Positions 21,923-29,599 of a stretch of 31,408 nucleotides of DNA are shown in pieces; position 1 is the first letter of the stretch, and every line of letters starts with the position of its first letter. The DNA lies in assembly GCA_038238015.1 (NCBI GenBank), contig JBBRYA010000039.1, positions 1 to 31,408 on the forward strand. The letters are read 5' to 3'. The stretch comes from DASQFQ01 sp038238015 (GTDB lineage Bacteria > Actinomycetota > Thermoleophilia > Solirubrobacterales > Solirubrobacteraceae). The notes under the pieces were generated by a model. It saw only the letters and a program-made list of their open reading frames with translations. It searched no databases and was not told the origin of the DNA. Position numbers and translations under genes: made by a program.

Positions 21923-24316
21923 TCAGGCTCCGGGGAGCCTCCAATCGCGCACGTCGTCGGGGTCGTCGCCGTACTGGCGCGTGTAGGCGCGCTTCTGCAG
22001 CCGCTCGTCGACCATCTCTTGGCGCAGGCCGGCCGCGCGCTGCCCGAGCCCCGGCACGCGGTCGATGACGTCCATCACCAGGTGGTAGCGGTCCATGTCG
22101 TTGAGCATCACCATGTCGAAGGGCGTCGTGGTCGTGCCCTCCTCCTTGTAGCCGCGCACGTGCAGGTTGCGGTGGTTGGCCCGCCGGTAGGTCAGCCGGT
22201 GGATCAGCCACGGGTAGCCGTGGTAGGCGAAGATCACCGGACGGTCGGCGGTGAACAGCGCATCGAACTGCGCGCTTGACAGACCGTGCGGATGCTCGTG
22301 CTCGTCCTGCAGGCGCATCAGGTCCACGACGTTGACGAAGCGCACCCGCAGCTCGGGCAGGCGCTCGCGCAGGATCGCCGAAGCGGCGAGCGCTTCGAGG
22401 GTCGGGATGTCGCCCGCGCAGGCCAGCACCACGTCGGGGTCCTCGCCGTCGTCGCTGCTCGCCCACGACCAGATCCCCAGACCGCGCGTGCAGTGCGCGA
22501 CCGCCTCCTCGATCGTGAGGTAGTCCAGCGACGGCTGCTTGCCCGCGACGATCACGTTGACGTAGTGGCGGCTGCGCAGGCAGTGGTCGCCCACCGAGAG
22601 CAGACAGTTGGCGTCCGGAGGCAGGTAGACGCGGATGATCTCCGCCTTCTTGTTGACCACGTGGTCGATGAAGCCCGGATCCTGGTGGGAGAAGCCGTTG
22701 TGGTCCTGGCGCCAGACGTGTGAGGACAGCAGGTAGTTCAGCGACGCGATCGGCCGCCGCCACGGGATCGTCCGTGTCACCTTCAGCCACTTGGCGTGCT
22801 GGTTGAACATCGAGTCGATGATGTGGATGAAGGCCTCGTAGCAGTTGAACAGGCCGTGGCGGCCGGTCAGCAGGTAGCCCTCAAGCCAGCCCTGGCAGAG
22901 GTGCTCGCTCAGGACCTCCATCACCCGGCCGTCAGGCGCGAGGTGGTCGTCGCCCGGCTTCGTCGTCGCCATCCACGCGCGATCGGTTGTCTCGAGCAGC
23001 GCGCCGAGGCGGTTGGAGGCGGTCTCGTCGGGGCCGAAGACGCGGAAGTTCGCGGCGTCCTCGTTCAGGCGCATGACGTCGCGCAGGTAGGCCCCCAGCA
23101 CGCGGGTCGGCTCGCTCGCTGTGCGTGCCGGGGCGGGCACGTCGACCGCGTAGTCGCGGTAGTCGGGCAGGTGCAGGTCGCGCAGCAGGACGCCGCCGTT
23201 GGTGTGCGGATTCGAGCCCATCCGGCGCTCCCCCGCGGGCGCGGCGGCGAGGACGTCGTCGCGCGGGCGGCCCCTCTCGTCGAAGAGCTCCTCCGGGCGG
23301 TAGGAGCGCATCCATTCCTCGAGCTGGCGCAGATGCTCCGGGTTCTCCGCGAGCTTGGACAGCGGCACCTGATGCGAGCGCCAGTTGCCCTCCGCGGGAT
23401 TGCCGTCGACGACCTTCGGGCCGGTCCAGCCCTTCGGCGTGCGCAGCACGATCATCGGCCAGCGCGGGCGCTCCGCCGGCTCTCCCGCGCGGGCGCGGCG
23501 CTGGATCTCGGCGATCTCGTCCAGCGCGCCGTCGAGCTCGGCAGCGAGCGCCTGGTGCACCTCATCCGGGTCCTCACCGGTGACGAAGCGCGGAGCGTGC
23601 CCGTAGCCCTCCAGCAGCGAGCGCAGCTCGCTCTCGGGTATGCGCGCGAGCAGCGTCGGGTTGGCGATGTTGTAGCCGTTGAGGTGCAGGACGGGAAGCT
23701 GCGCGCCGTCGCGGGCGGGGTCGGCGAACTTGTTGGAGTGCCAGCTCGCCGCGAGCGGCCCCGTCTCGGCCTCGCCGTCGCCGACCACGCAGCAGACGAG
23801 CAGGTCCGGGTTGTCGAAGGCGGCGCCGTAGGCGTGCACCAGCGCGTAGCCGAGCTCGCCGCCCTCGTGGATCGAGCCCGGGGTCTCGGGCGCGACGTGG
23901 CTCGGGATCCCGCCGGGGAAGGAGAACTGCCGGAACAGCTTGCCGATGCCCGCCTCGTCGCGTGTGATGTCCGGGTAGACCTCGGTGTAGCTGCCCTCGA
24001 GCCAGGTCGAGGCCACGAGGCCGGGCCCGCCGTGACCGGGACCGGTCACGAACATGGCGCTCAGCTCGCGCTGCACGATCGCCCGGTTCATGTGCGCGTA
24101 GAGCAGGTTCAGGCCCGGCGTGGTCCCCCAGTGGCCGAGCAGCCGGGGCTTGACGTGCGCCAGCGTCAGCGGCTCGCGCAGCAGCGCGTTGCCGAGCAGG
24201 TAGATCTGCCCGACCGAGAGGTAGTTCGCCGCGCGCCACCAGGCATCCAGGCGTCGCAGCTCCTCGTTCGACAGGGGGCTCTCCGGCCGCTGCTGCGCAA
24301 TCGTCGACTCGCTCAT
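21923..24316 (-). CDS. xfp: Xylulose-5-phosphate/fructose-6-phosphate phosphoketolase
   Basis: 797 residues, full length for the family. Thiamine diphosphate enzyme motifs are clear: GHWGTTPGLN (His62), VTGPGHGGPG (His95), GGIPSHVAPETPGS (His140) and the cofactor motif VVGDGEAETGPLAASWHSNKF (from about 178). The C-terminal half has HLCQGWLEGYLLTGRHGLFNCYEAF and YRRANHRNLHVRGYKEEGTTTTPFDM. It cleaves xylulose-5-P (and perhaps fructose-6-P) with phosphate to acetyl phosphate and glyceraldehyde-3-P (or erythrose-4-P). Dual specificity cannot be read from sequence. The ATG lies 6 bases after a TATGGT box. The gene is divergent from the CsoR gene and shares its short regulatory region. Confidence 0.95.
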   Translation of the reverse strand: MSESTIAQQRPESPLSNEELRRLDAWWRAANYLSVGQIYLLGNALLREPLTLAHVKPRLLGHWGTTPGLNLLYAHMNRAIVQRELSAMFVTGPGHGGPGLVASTWLEGSYTEVYPDITRDEAGIGKLFRQFSFPGGIPSHVAPETPGSIHEGGELGYALVHAYGAAFDNPDLLVCCVVGDGEAETGPLAASWHSNKFADPARDGAQLPVLHLNGYNIANPTLLARIPESELRSLLEGYGHAPRFVTGEDPDEVHQALAAELDGALDEIAEIQRRARAGEPAERPRWPMIVLRTPKGWTGPKVVDGNPAEGNWRSHQVPLSKLAENPEHLRQLEEWMRSYRPEELFDERGRPRDDVLAAAPAGERRMGSNPHTNGGVLLRDLHLPDYRDYAVDVPAPARTASEPTRVLGAYLRDVMRLNEDAANFRVFGPDETASNRLGALLETTDRAWMATTKPGDDHLAPDGRVMEVLSEHLCQGWLEGYLLTGRHGLFNCYEAFIHIIDSMFNQHAKWLKVTRTIPWRRPIASLNYLLSSHVWRQDHNGFSHQDPGFIDHVVNKKAEIIRVYLPPDANCLLSVGDHCLRSRHYVNVIVAGKQPSLDYLTIEEAVAHCTRGLGIWSWASSDDGEDPDVVLACAGDIPTLEALAASAILRERLPELRVRFVNVVDLMRLQDEHEHPHGLSSAQFDALFTADRPVIFAYHGYPWLIHRLTYRRANHRNLHVRGYKEEGTTTTPFDMVMLNDMDRYHLVMDVIDRVPGLGQRAAGLRQEMVDERLQKRAYTRQYGDDPDDVRDWRLPGA

Positions 24317-24322
24317 GGGCGG

Positions 24323-24328
24323 ACCATA
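24323..24328 (-). promoter_or_regulatory. -10 box (TATGGT) of the xfp-ackA operon
   Basis: TATGGT on the minus strand is followed by 6 bases and then the ATG at 24316, so the transcript is probably leaderless. The divergent csoR promoter and operator lie about 40-60 bases away. Confidence 0.5.
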
Positions 24329-24366
24329 GCCGCGGGATGCTTCAGGCCATGCCCGCCCGAACCGGG

Positions 24367-24384
24367 TAACCCCACGGGGGTATA
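24367..24384. promoter_or_regulatory. CsoR-type operator
   Basis: TAACCCCACGGGGGTATA is an inverted repeat of a C tract and a G tract with flanking TA, the known form of CsoR/RcnR-family operators. It overlaps the -10 box (TATAGT, 24381-24386) of the regulator gene, so binding should block transcription. It also lies within 60 bases of the xfp start, and so could affect both directions. Confidence 0.65.
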
Positions 24385-24386
24385 GT
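24381..24386 (+). promoter_or_regulatory. -10 box (TATAGT) of the csoR-like gene
   Basis: TATAGT is followed by 7 bases and ATG 24394, giving a transcript start at or 1-2 bases before the start codon. It overlaps the G-tract half of the CsoR operator. Confidence 0.5.
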
Positions 24387-24393
24387 GAGAGGC

Positions 24394-24693
24394 ATGGCCT
24401 CCGTGACCACGAACCCAGAGCGCGGCTACAGCGCGACGAAGGACCAGCTCCTCAACCGCCTCAAGCGCATCAAGGGGCAGGTCGGCGGCATCGAGGGCAT
24501 GGTCGGCGACGACCGCTACTGCATCGACGTGCTCACCCAGATCTCCGCGGTCCAGGCGGCGCTCGACAAGGTCGCGCTCGGGCTGCTCGACGACCACGCG
24601 CGCCATTGCGTCATGGGCGCCGGCACGAGCGACCGGCCAGAGAAGACCGAGGAGATGATGGCGGCGGTCGCCCGGCTCATGCGCCGCGGCTGA
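24394..24693 (+). CDS. CsoR-type metal-sensing transcriptional repressor
   Basis: 99 residues from ATG 24394. All-helical CsoR/RcnR fold: LLNRLKRIKGQVGGIEGMV, DRYCIDVLTQISAVQAALDKVALGLLDDHARHCV. The ligand set is Cys43, His68 and Cys72, with exactly the spacing (25 and 4) of the copper ligands in CsoR of Mycobacterium tuberculosis. This argues for Cu(I) sensing rather than for the formaldehyde (FrmR), nickel (RcnR) or persulfide (CstR) branches. The operator upstream suggests autoregulation. Unusually, no copper ATPase or chaperone is adjacent; the downstream neighbour is an isochorismatase-like hydrolase and the divergent neighbour is xfp. Confidence 0.9.
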   Translation: MASVTTNPERGYSATKDQLLNRLKRIKGQVGGIEGMVGDDRYCIDVLTQISAVQAALDKVALGLLDDHARHCVMGAGTSDRPEKTEEMMAAVARLMRRG

Positions 24694-24703
24694 CCCTCAG
24701 CGA

Positions 24704-25267
24704 ATGCCGGCCCTCCCCACCCTGCTCGTGATCGATGTCCAGCGGGCGTTCGACGCGCCAAGCTGGGGCGCGCGCAACAACCCCGGCGCAGAGCAGCGGG
24801 TGGCCGAGGCGCTGGCGGGCTGGCGCGAGCATGAAGCGCCCATCGTCCACGTGCGCCACGCGAGCGGCGCGCCCGACGGGCTCTTCGCCCCCGGGGGCGA
24901 CGCGTTCGAGTTCAAGCCCGAGGCGCTTCCGATGGCGGGAGAGCCCGTCATCACCAAGAACGTCAACAGCGCGTTCATCGGCACCGACCTCGAAGCGCGA
25001 CTGCGGCGCGACGGCGTCGAGACCATCGCGCTGGTCGGGCTGACCACCGACCACTGCTGCTCGACGACCGCCCGGATGTCGGCCAACCTGGGCTTCGACA
25101 CCTGGGTGCTCGCTGACGCGATGGCGACGTTCGACCGCCGCGCCCCGGACGGCGAGATGATCGCCGCCGACGTGATGCACCGAACCGCGCTGGCGAGCCT
25201 CCACGAGGAGTTCGCCGAGGTGATGGACACCCGCGCGGCGCTCGCGCGGCTCATCTCAGACCGCTGA
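24704..25267 (+). CDS. Isochorismatase-family cysteine hydrolase
   Basis: 187 residues, starting 10 bases after the csoR stop. The catalytic triad is Asp11 (LLVIDVQRAF), Lys85 (VITKNVNSAFIGTDLE) and Cys118 (VGLTTDHCCSTTARMSANLGF), with an additional Cys next to it. The arrangement is that of cysteine hydrolases such as nicotinamidase- or isochorismatase-like enzymes. The substrate cannot be inferred; the GTDLEARLR and FDRRAPDGEMI regions match the general amidase-like subgroup. It is probably cotranscribed with the CsoR gene. Its 3' end overlaps the convergent USP-like gene by 12 bases. Confidence 0.85.
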   Translation: MPALPTLLVIDVQRAFDAPSWGARNNPGAEQRVAEALAGWREHEAPIVHVRHASGAPDGLFAPGGDAFEFKPEALPMAGEPVITKNVNSAFIGTDLEARLRRDGVETIALVGLTTDHCCSTTARMSANLGFDTWVLADAMATFDRRAPDGEMIAADVMHRTALASLHEEFAEVMDTRAALARLISDR

Positions 25268-25696
25268 GGGCTCCTCGATCACCGTGGTCACCGGCAGGCC
25301 GAGGTGCTTGACCCGGCCCGGGAGCTCGACGTGCAGCCAGCGCGCCACGCCGTGCGGGAGCATCGACAGGATGATCTCGTCGACGGGCGCGTCATAGAGC
25401 GTCTCCTCGATGGCGTCCATCGGATCGTGCCTGACCGACACCGATCCGACCACCGGGCCTCCGGCCACCGCTTCGAGAGCCGGCAGCGCCTGGGCGAGCA
25501 CGCGCTCGGCCTCGGCGGCCTTGTCATGACGCTCGGGATGCAGCGGGTGCGACTCGGCCTTGGCCGGGTTTGGGACGAGCACGCGGAACTGCGCCGGCCC
25601 GCGCTCGGCGCGCGCACGGATCGCCTCCACCAGCGCGGGGGTGGCCGCGGTCCGGTCGGTGACGACCAGGACACGCACGGGCTTCGAGGACTCCAT
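25256..25696 (-). CDS. USP-like small alpha/beta protein
   Basis: 146 residues from ATG 25696 with a GGGAG ribosome-binding site 8-9 bases upstream. The fold pattern is that of universal stress proteins: strand PVRVLVVTDRTAA, then FRVLVPNP, a long helix EAERVLAQALPALEAV, then SVSVRHDPMDAIEETLYDAPVDEIILSMLPHGVARWLHVELPGRVKHLGLPVTTVIEE. The ATP-binding glycine motif (G-2x-G-9x-G-S/T) of classic USPs is not visible. It could therefore be a non-ATP-binding member or a related Rossmann-like protein. It ends inside the convergent isochorismatase gene and is divergent from the pyrophosphatase gene. Confidence 0.65.
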   Translation of the reverse strand: MESSKPVRVLVVTDRTAATPALVEAIRARAERGPAQFRVLVPNPAKAESHPLHPERHDKAAEAERVLAQALPALEAVAGGPVVGSVSVRHDPMDAIEETLYDAPVDEIILSMLPHGVARWLHVELPGRVKHLGLPVTTVIEEPSAV

Positions 25697-25811
25697 CGAG
25701 ACTCCCTTGATCGAATGGCCGAGCCTCCCAGACGCGCCTGAGCGCGACCTGAACGGCTTCGCGGGATCAAGGCGTTTCCGCTGCCCTGCACGCGGAGAGG
25801 AAGCCCACGTC

Positions 25812-27435
25812 TTGGCGCTCGTCTACGTCAGCGGTCACCGCAACCCCGACCTCGACTCGATCGCGTCGGCGATCGGCTACGCGGAGTTCAAGCGGGGCGA
25901 CGGCTCCGAGGACCGCTACGTCCCGGTCCGGCTGGGCCCGGTCAACGCCCAGACCCGCTGGGCACTCGAGCGCAGCGGCGCCGGCGAGCCGCAGCTGCTG
26001 CGCCACATCCGCCTGCGCGTGCGCGACGTGATGCAGCACTGCGCGCTGACCGTGCCCGATCACGCTCCCGTGCGCGAGGTCGGGCTCAAGATGGCCGTGA
26101 ACGGCCTCGACCTCGTCGCGGTGACCGGACGCGCAGGGCGCGCTGGCCGGGGTGGTCAGCGAGCGCGACCTCGCGCGCATGTACATCCGCGAGTCGCGCG
26201 GCGCATCGACGTTCGAGGACCGGCCCGTCCGCCTGTCGGCGATCAACGACGTGCTCGGCGGGCGGATCGTCACCGGCGAGGACCGCGAGGTCTCGGGCCG
26301 GCTGTGGGTCGTGGCCGTCGCTGTCGGCTCGATGGACGACCGCATCGGCCCGGGCGACATCGCCGTCGTCGGCGACCGCGTCGACGCCCAGCGGCGGGCG
26401 CTCGAGATCGGCGCCGCCGTGCTCGTGATCAGCCACGACATCGAGCCCGGCGACGACGTCGTGGCGCTCGCCCGCGAGCACGACGCCGCCGTGGTCGTCT
26501 CACCCCTGGACTCCTACGTGACCGGCCGCATGATCCAGCTCGCGGTGCCGTGCGCGACCGTCATGAGCTGCGACCCGCTCACGGCCGAGCCCGACGACCT
26601 GCTCTCCGAGGTCGCGGAGCGCATCAAGGAGGTCGAGTACCGGGCCGCCATCGCGATCGACGACGACGGCGCGCCGCTGGGCATCGTCTCGCGCTCGGAC
26701 CTCGTGAACCCGCAGCCGCGGCAGGTGCTCCTCGTCGACCACGCCGAGCAGGCCCAGAGCGTCCCCGGCATCGGCGAGGCCGAGATCGTCGAAATCCTCG
26801 ACCATCACCACATCGGCTCGATCGAGACGCGCGTCCCCGTCCAGGCGACCTTCGACCCGGTCGGCGCCACCGCGACGCTGATCGTCGAGCGTTTCCGCCA
26901 CGAGGGCCGGGAGCCCGAGGCCGCGACCGCGACGATGCTGCTGGGCGCGCTGCTCTCCGACACCGTCGTGCTCACCTCGCCAACCACCACCGACCGCGAC
27001 CGCCGCGTCGTCGAGTACTTGGAGGAGCTGCTCGAGCTCGACGCCAAGGCCTTCGGCATGGAGATGTTCGAGGCGTCCTCTGACGCCTCCGACCTCGACG
27101 CCGGGGAGATCATCGCGCGCGACGCCAAGGAGTACACGACCGCAGCGGGCCACACGATCTCGATCGCCCAGTTCGAGACCGTCGGCAGCGGGCTGCTCGA
27201 GCGCAGGGACGAGTTGCTCCAGGCCCTGGAGTCCGAGCGCGAGAAGCAGGGCTACACCCTCTACGCGCTGATGGTCACCGACATCCTCAGCCAGGGCACC
27301 GAGCTCCTGGTCGCCGGCGATGCCGAGCCGGTTGAGCGCGCGTTCGACGTGCGCGCGCGAGACAGCGTGCTCGAGCTGCCCGGCGTCATGAGCCGCAAGA
27401 AGCAGGTCGTACCCAAGCTACTGGCGAGCGTCTGA
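25812..27435 (+). pseudogene. CBS-domain manganese-dependent inorganic pyrophosphatase, one frameshift
   Basis: A TTG at 25812 with GAGAGG upstream starts the family motif VYVSGHRNPDLDSIASAIGY (DHH motif 1). The frame is continuous to about 26128, within the first CBS domain (DVMQHCALTVPDHAPVREV, then DLVAVTG). It then shifts by two missing bases at 26127-26128. From there ALAGVVSERDLARMYI, a DRTGG-like insert, the second CBS domain, DHHHIGSIETRVP (DHH motif 3), VVLTSPTTTDRDR and the C-terminal SRKKQVVPKLL are intact. With two bases restored the protein is 541 residues, the expected length. Such enzymes hydrolyse pyrophosphate and are regulated by adenine nucleotides. Because all else is conserved, a sequencing error is likely. 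It lies just upstream of adk. Confidence 0.88.
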
Positions 27436-27448
27436 GGAGGATGGAGCG

Positions 27449-28012
27449 GTGACGCAGGCGACGATCGCGCTACTCGGGCCGCCGGGCAGCGGCAAGGGGA
27501 CCCAGGGGGCGCGCCTCCAAGAGGAGCTCGGCTTCGTGGCGCTCGCGACGGGCGACCTGCTGCGCGAGGCCCGCGACGCCGGTACCGATCTCGGCAACCG
27601 CGCCGCGCAGTACATGGACCGCGGCGACCTCGTTCCCGACGCGCTGATCGTCGCGATGATCCGGGAGGAGATCGCGAGCCTGGACGACAGGCCGATCATG
27701 CTCGACGGCTTCCCTCGCACCGTGGCGCAGGCGGACGCACTCGGCGGCGCGCTGGAGGCCCGCGGCCGCGAGCTGACCGCCGTGGTGCTGATCGACGTGC
27801 CCGACGAGGTCGTCGTGGAGCGCATCAGCGGGCGCGACCAGGGCCGCGAGGACGACCGGCCCGAGACGGCACGGGAGCGCGTGCGTGTCTACCACCGCGA
27901 GACCGAGCCGCTCGTCGCCTACTACGAGGAGCGCGGGCTGCTGCGGCGCGTCGACGGCGCCCGGGACGCGGACGCGGTCCACGCGGGCGTCCGCGCCGCG
28001 GTGGACGGCTGA
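27449..28012 (+). CDS. adk: Adenylate kinase
   Basis: 187 residues from GTG 27449, preceded by GAGGAGGATGGAGCG. The P-loop GPPGSGKGTQ at 10-19, the AMP-binding ATGDLLREA, and LDGFPRTVAQADAL are present. The LID is short (ISGRDQGREDDRPETARERVRVYHRETEPLVAYY) and has no zinc cysteines, the short-lid type found in actinobacteria. The reaction is ATP plus AMP to 2 ADP. It starts 14 bases after the pyrophosphatase stop. The pairing is sensible: the CBS pyrophosphatase senses adenine nucleotides that Adk sets. This may be a second adk copy, because the canonical one normally lies in the ribosomal-protein cluster; that is inference. Confidence 0.9.
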   Translation: MTQATIALLGPPGSGKGTQGARLQEELGFVALATGDLLREARDAGTDLGNRAAQYMDRGDLVPDALIVAMIREEIASLDDRPIMLDGFPRTVAQADALGGALEARGRELTAVVLIDVPDEVVVERISGRDQGREDDRPETARERVRVYHRETEPLVAYYEERGLLRRVDGARDADAVHAGVRAAVDG

Positions 28013-28061
28013 CGCGAGGGCCTAGCCGATCTCCTCGCCGAGTCCGACGCTCTCCACCTGT

Positions 28062-28442
28062 TCAGTGCGCGAGGTCGAAGCGCATCACGAGCTCGGTCCC
28101 GCCGCTCGAGGGCTCGCGGACCTCGTGCGCGGCCGCGGACTTCGAGATGACCGACAGCCCCAGCCCGAGCCCGGGGCTGTCGGGACGCGGGGCGAACCCG
28201 CTGCCACGGTCGCGGACGTAGACGCAGAGATAGCCGTTGGGCCTGCGGGCCTCGAGCTCGACCGCCCCCGGCACCGCACCCTCGCGGTAGCCGTGGACCA
28301 CTGCGTTGCTCACCGCCTCGCTGACGCAGAGCGTGATCGCCTCGAGCGTCGCCGCGTCGGCGCCCTCCGCGGCGGCGAAGTCGCGGGCTGCCCTGCGCGC
28401 CAGCTGTGGCGCGGCGACCTCGGCGGGGAAAGTCCATCGCAT
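28062..28442 (-). CDS. RsbW/SpoIIAB-like ATP-binding anti-sigma factor (serine kinase)
   Basis: 126 residues. The GHKL ATPase fold is evident: N-box with Glu42 and Asn46 (CVSEAVSNAVVHGY), G1 box DRGSGF at 78-83, G2 box GLGLGLSVIS at 91-100, and a final GGTELVMRFD strand. Proteins of this size without histidine-kinase domains act as serine kinases of STAS anti-anti-sigma factors and as anti-sigma factors. A STAS gene lies at 30198, which fits a partner-switching pair separated by the MpsC genes. No alternative sigma factor is next to it; the sigma factor at 14135 is distant. The ATG at 28442 lacks a clear ribosome-binding site. Confidence 0.85.
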   Translation of the reverse strand: MRWTFPAEVAAPQLARRAARDFAAAEGADAATLEAITLCVSEAVSNAVVHGYREGAVPGAVELEARRPNGYLCVYVRDRGSGFAPRPDSPGLGLGLSVISKSAAAHEVREPSSGGTELVMRFDLAH

Positions 28443-28624
28443 GTGGGCTTCAAACGCGCCCTGGCCTCAAGACTTGCGCCTTCTGCGACGGCATCGACCG
28501 GCTGCGCGCTGGTATCGTCCGAAGCCATTGTCCGGGGCCTCCTGATGGCGCCTCCGAAAGGACCACAATCACACCACGACCCGATTCCGCAACTCTGAAC
28601 GTTCAGCCGCGACAGCGGCGCAGC

Positions 28625-28849
28625 GTGTACGAGGACCTCGCCAAGCTGCCCGGAGGGCGCTCGGTAAAGGACCTCCTGCTCGACCTCGACATCCCTGAGG
28701 TCGAGCTCCGCGAGACCCTCCGCAAGCTCGATCAAGCCGGTCTCGCACAACGCATCAAGGGCAACTGGACCGCGGTCCCCCTCGAGGATGCCCCTCCGGC
28801 GCCTCCCGCCGCGCCCGAGTCCGACGAACCGCCGGCGGCCGAGTCCTAG
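28625..28849 (+). CDS. Small winged-helix-like protein
   Basis: At least 74 residues from GTG 28625. The true start is uncertain: the frame is open upstream and a GAAAGGA at about 28556 precedes no standard start codon. The sequence VYEDLAKLPGGRSVKDLLLDLDIPEVELRETLRKLDQAGLAQRIKGNWTAVPLED has the helix-helix-wing pattern of a small winged helix, followed by a Pro/Glu-rich tail. I do not recognise a named family. It may be DNA-binding or an adaptor. It is divergent from the RsbW-like gene, which suggests a regulatory role in the same module. A possible -10 box (TATCGT, 28512-28517) lies upstream. Confidence 0.55.
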   Translation: MYEDLAKLPGGRSVKDLLLDLDIPEVELRETLRKLDQAGLAQRIKGNWTAVPLEDAPPAPPAAPESDEPPAAES

Positions 28850-28911
28850 CGGCACCGGGCGGTCGCGGCGCTTCCGATGGCGCCGGTCAGTCGAGAGGGC
28901 GATAGCAGCAA

Positions 28912-28992
28912 GTGGACCAGCAGCGGCTGTTCGCGGTGCTCGCCGAGTTCGCGAGGACCCTGGTGGAGACGAACGGATCCCCGCTAGGATGA
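28912..28992 (+). pseudogene. 5' fragment of a GAF (ANTAR-type) regulator gene
   Basis: GTG 28912 opens 26 codons reading VDQQRLFAVLAEFARTLVET and then stops. This is the characteristic N-terminus of GAF/ANTAR proteins common in Solirubrobacter-like genomes (DQ-RL---LAEFARTLV). Nothing of the GAF domain follows; the next 160 bases, up to the MpsC gene, are non-coding. It looks like the head of a deleted gene. Confidence is limited because the match is short. Confidence 0.4.
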
Positions 28993-29153
28993 ACGAAGGT
29001 CAATCCGGACAACGCGTCCGTGGATTGGACCGCTTCCTACTTCTTCCGACGCCAAGCGCCGCCTGGGGCGAGCGCGGCGGACCGTCCGAGGCGTCGTGGG
29101 TCAGGCTTGACGCATCACCTCCCACAGGGGGCCAAGACGAAAGCGGGTCCGCA

Positions 29154-29576
29154 ATGGACCGCACCCAGGCAGCGACGCAGGAAACGCAGGGCGACGGACG
29201 CTTCGGCGTGCTCGCCGACATCTCGCGGGAGATGGTCGGCCTCTACAAAGAGCAGTTCGGGCGCGGACCCACCAAGGCCCGCACGCACTGGGCGAGCCCC
29301 GACATGCTGGTCACGGTGCTGGAGGACACCTTCACTCCGGCCGAGCGCAACCTCGTGAGGATGGGCGAGCACCAGCGCGTGCGCGACACTCGGACCTACG
29401 TCCAGTACGCGACGGTGCGCGGGTTCTGCGAGCCGATCGAGCGCCTCACCGGTCGCACCGTGCGCTCGTTCCTGAGCGCGATCGACACCGAGGCCGACGG
29501 CCTGTCGATGGAGACCTTCGTCCTCTACCCCGACGGTCAGGAAGGCCCCTCGCGCATCGAGGCAGCGGAGGGCTGA
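29154..29576 (+). CDS. MpsC/DUF2294 family protein, copy 1
   Basis: 140 residues from ATG 29154, chosen by comparison with the paralogue at 29600; an in-frame ATG at 28989 would add 55 residues without similarity. The DUF2294 (MpsC-like) pattern is visible: VLADISREMVGLYKEQFGRGP, KARTHWASPDMLVTVLEDTFTPAERNLVRMG, HQRVRDTRTYVQYA, and IERLTGRTVRSFLSAID. MpsC was named from a Staphylococcus membrane-potential/inorganic-carbon uptake locus, but the MpsA and MpsB partners are absent here, so function in this genome is unknown. The product is soluble. It is about 81 percent identical by eye to copy 2 over 123 aligned residues, so the two arose by tandem duplication. Confidence 0.8.
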   Translation: MDRTQAATQETQGDGRFGVLADISREMVGLYKEQFGRGPTKARTHWASPDMLVTVLEDTFTPAERNLVRMGEHQRVRDTRTYVQYATVRGFCEPIERLTGRTVRSFLSAIDTEADGLSMETFVLYPDGQEGPSRIEAAEG

Positions 29577-29586
29577 GCGGCTCCGC

Positions 29587-29592
29587 TAGATT
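29587..29592 (+). promoter_or_regulatory. -10 box (TAGATT) of MpsC copy 2
   Basis: TAGATT is followed by 7 bases and GTG 29600. Transcription would start at the codon itself. The box lies between the two paralogues, so copy 2 probably has its own leaderless transcript. Confidence 0.4.
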
Positions 29593-29599
29593 CGCGCCG

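Noticed and set aside
22796..24385. 529-codon plus-strand frame opposite xfp
   Set aside because: Antisense shadow of a complete phosphoketolase; no recognisable domain.
28989..29153. N-terminal extension of MpsC copy 1 from ATG 28989
   Set aside because: The 55 added residues have no counterpart in the paralogue, whose start lines up with ATG 29154.
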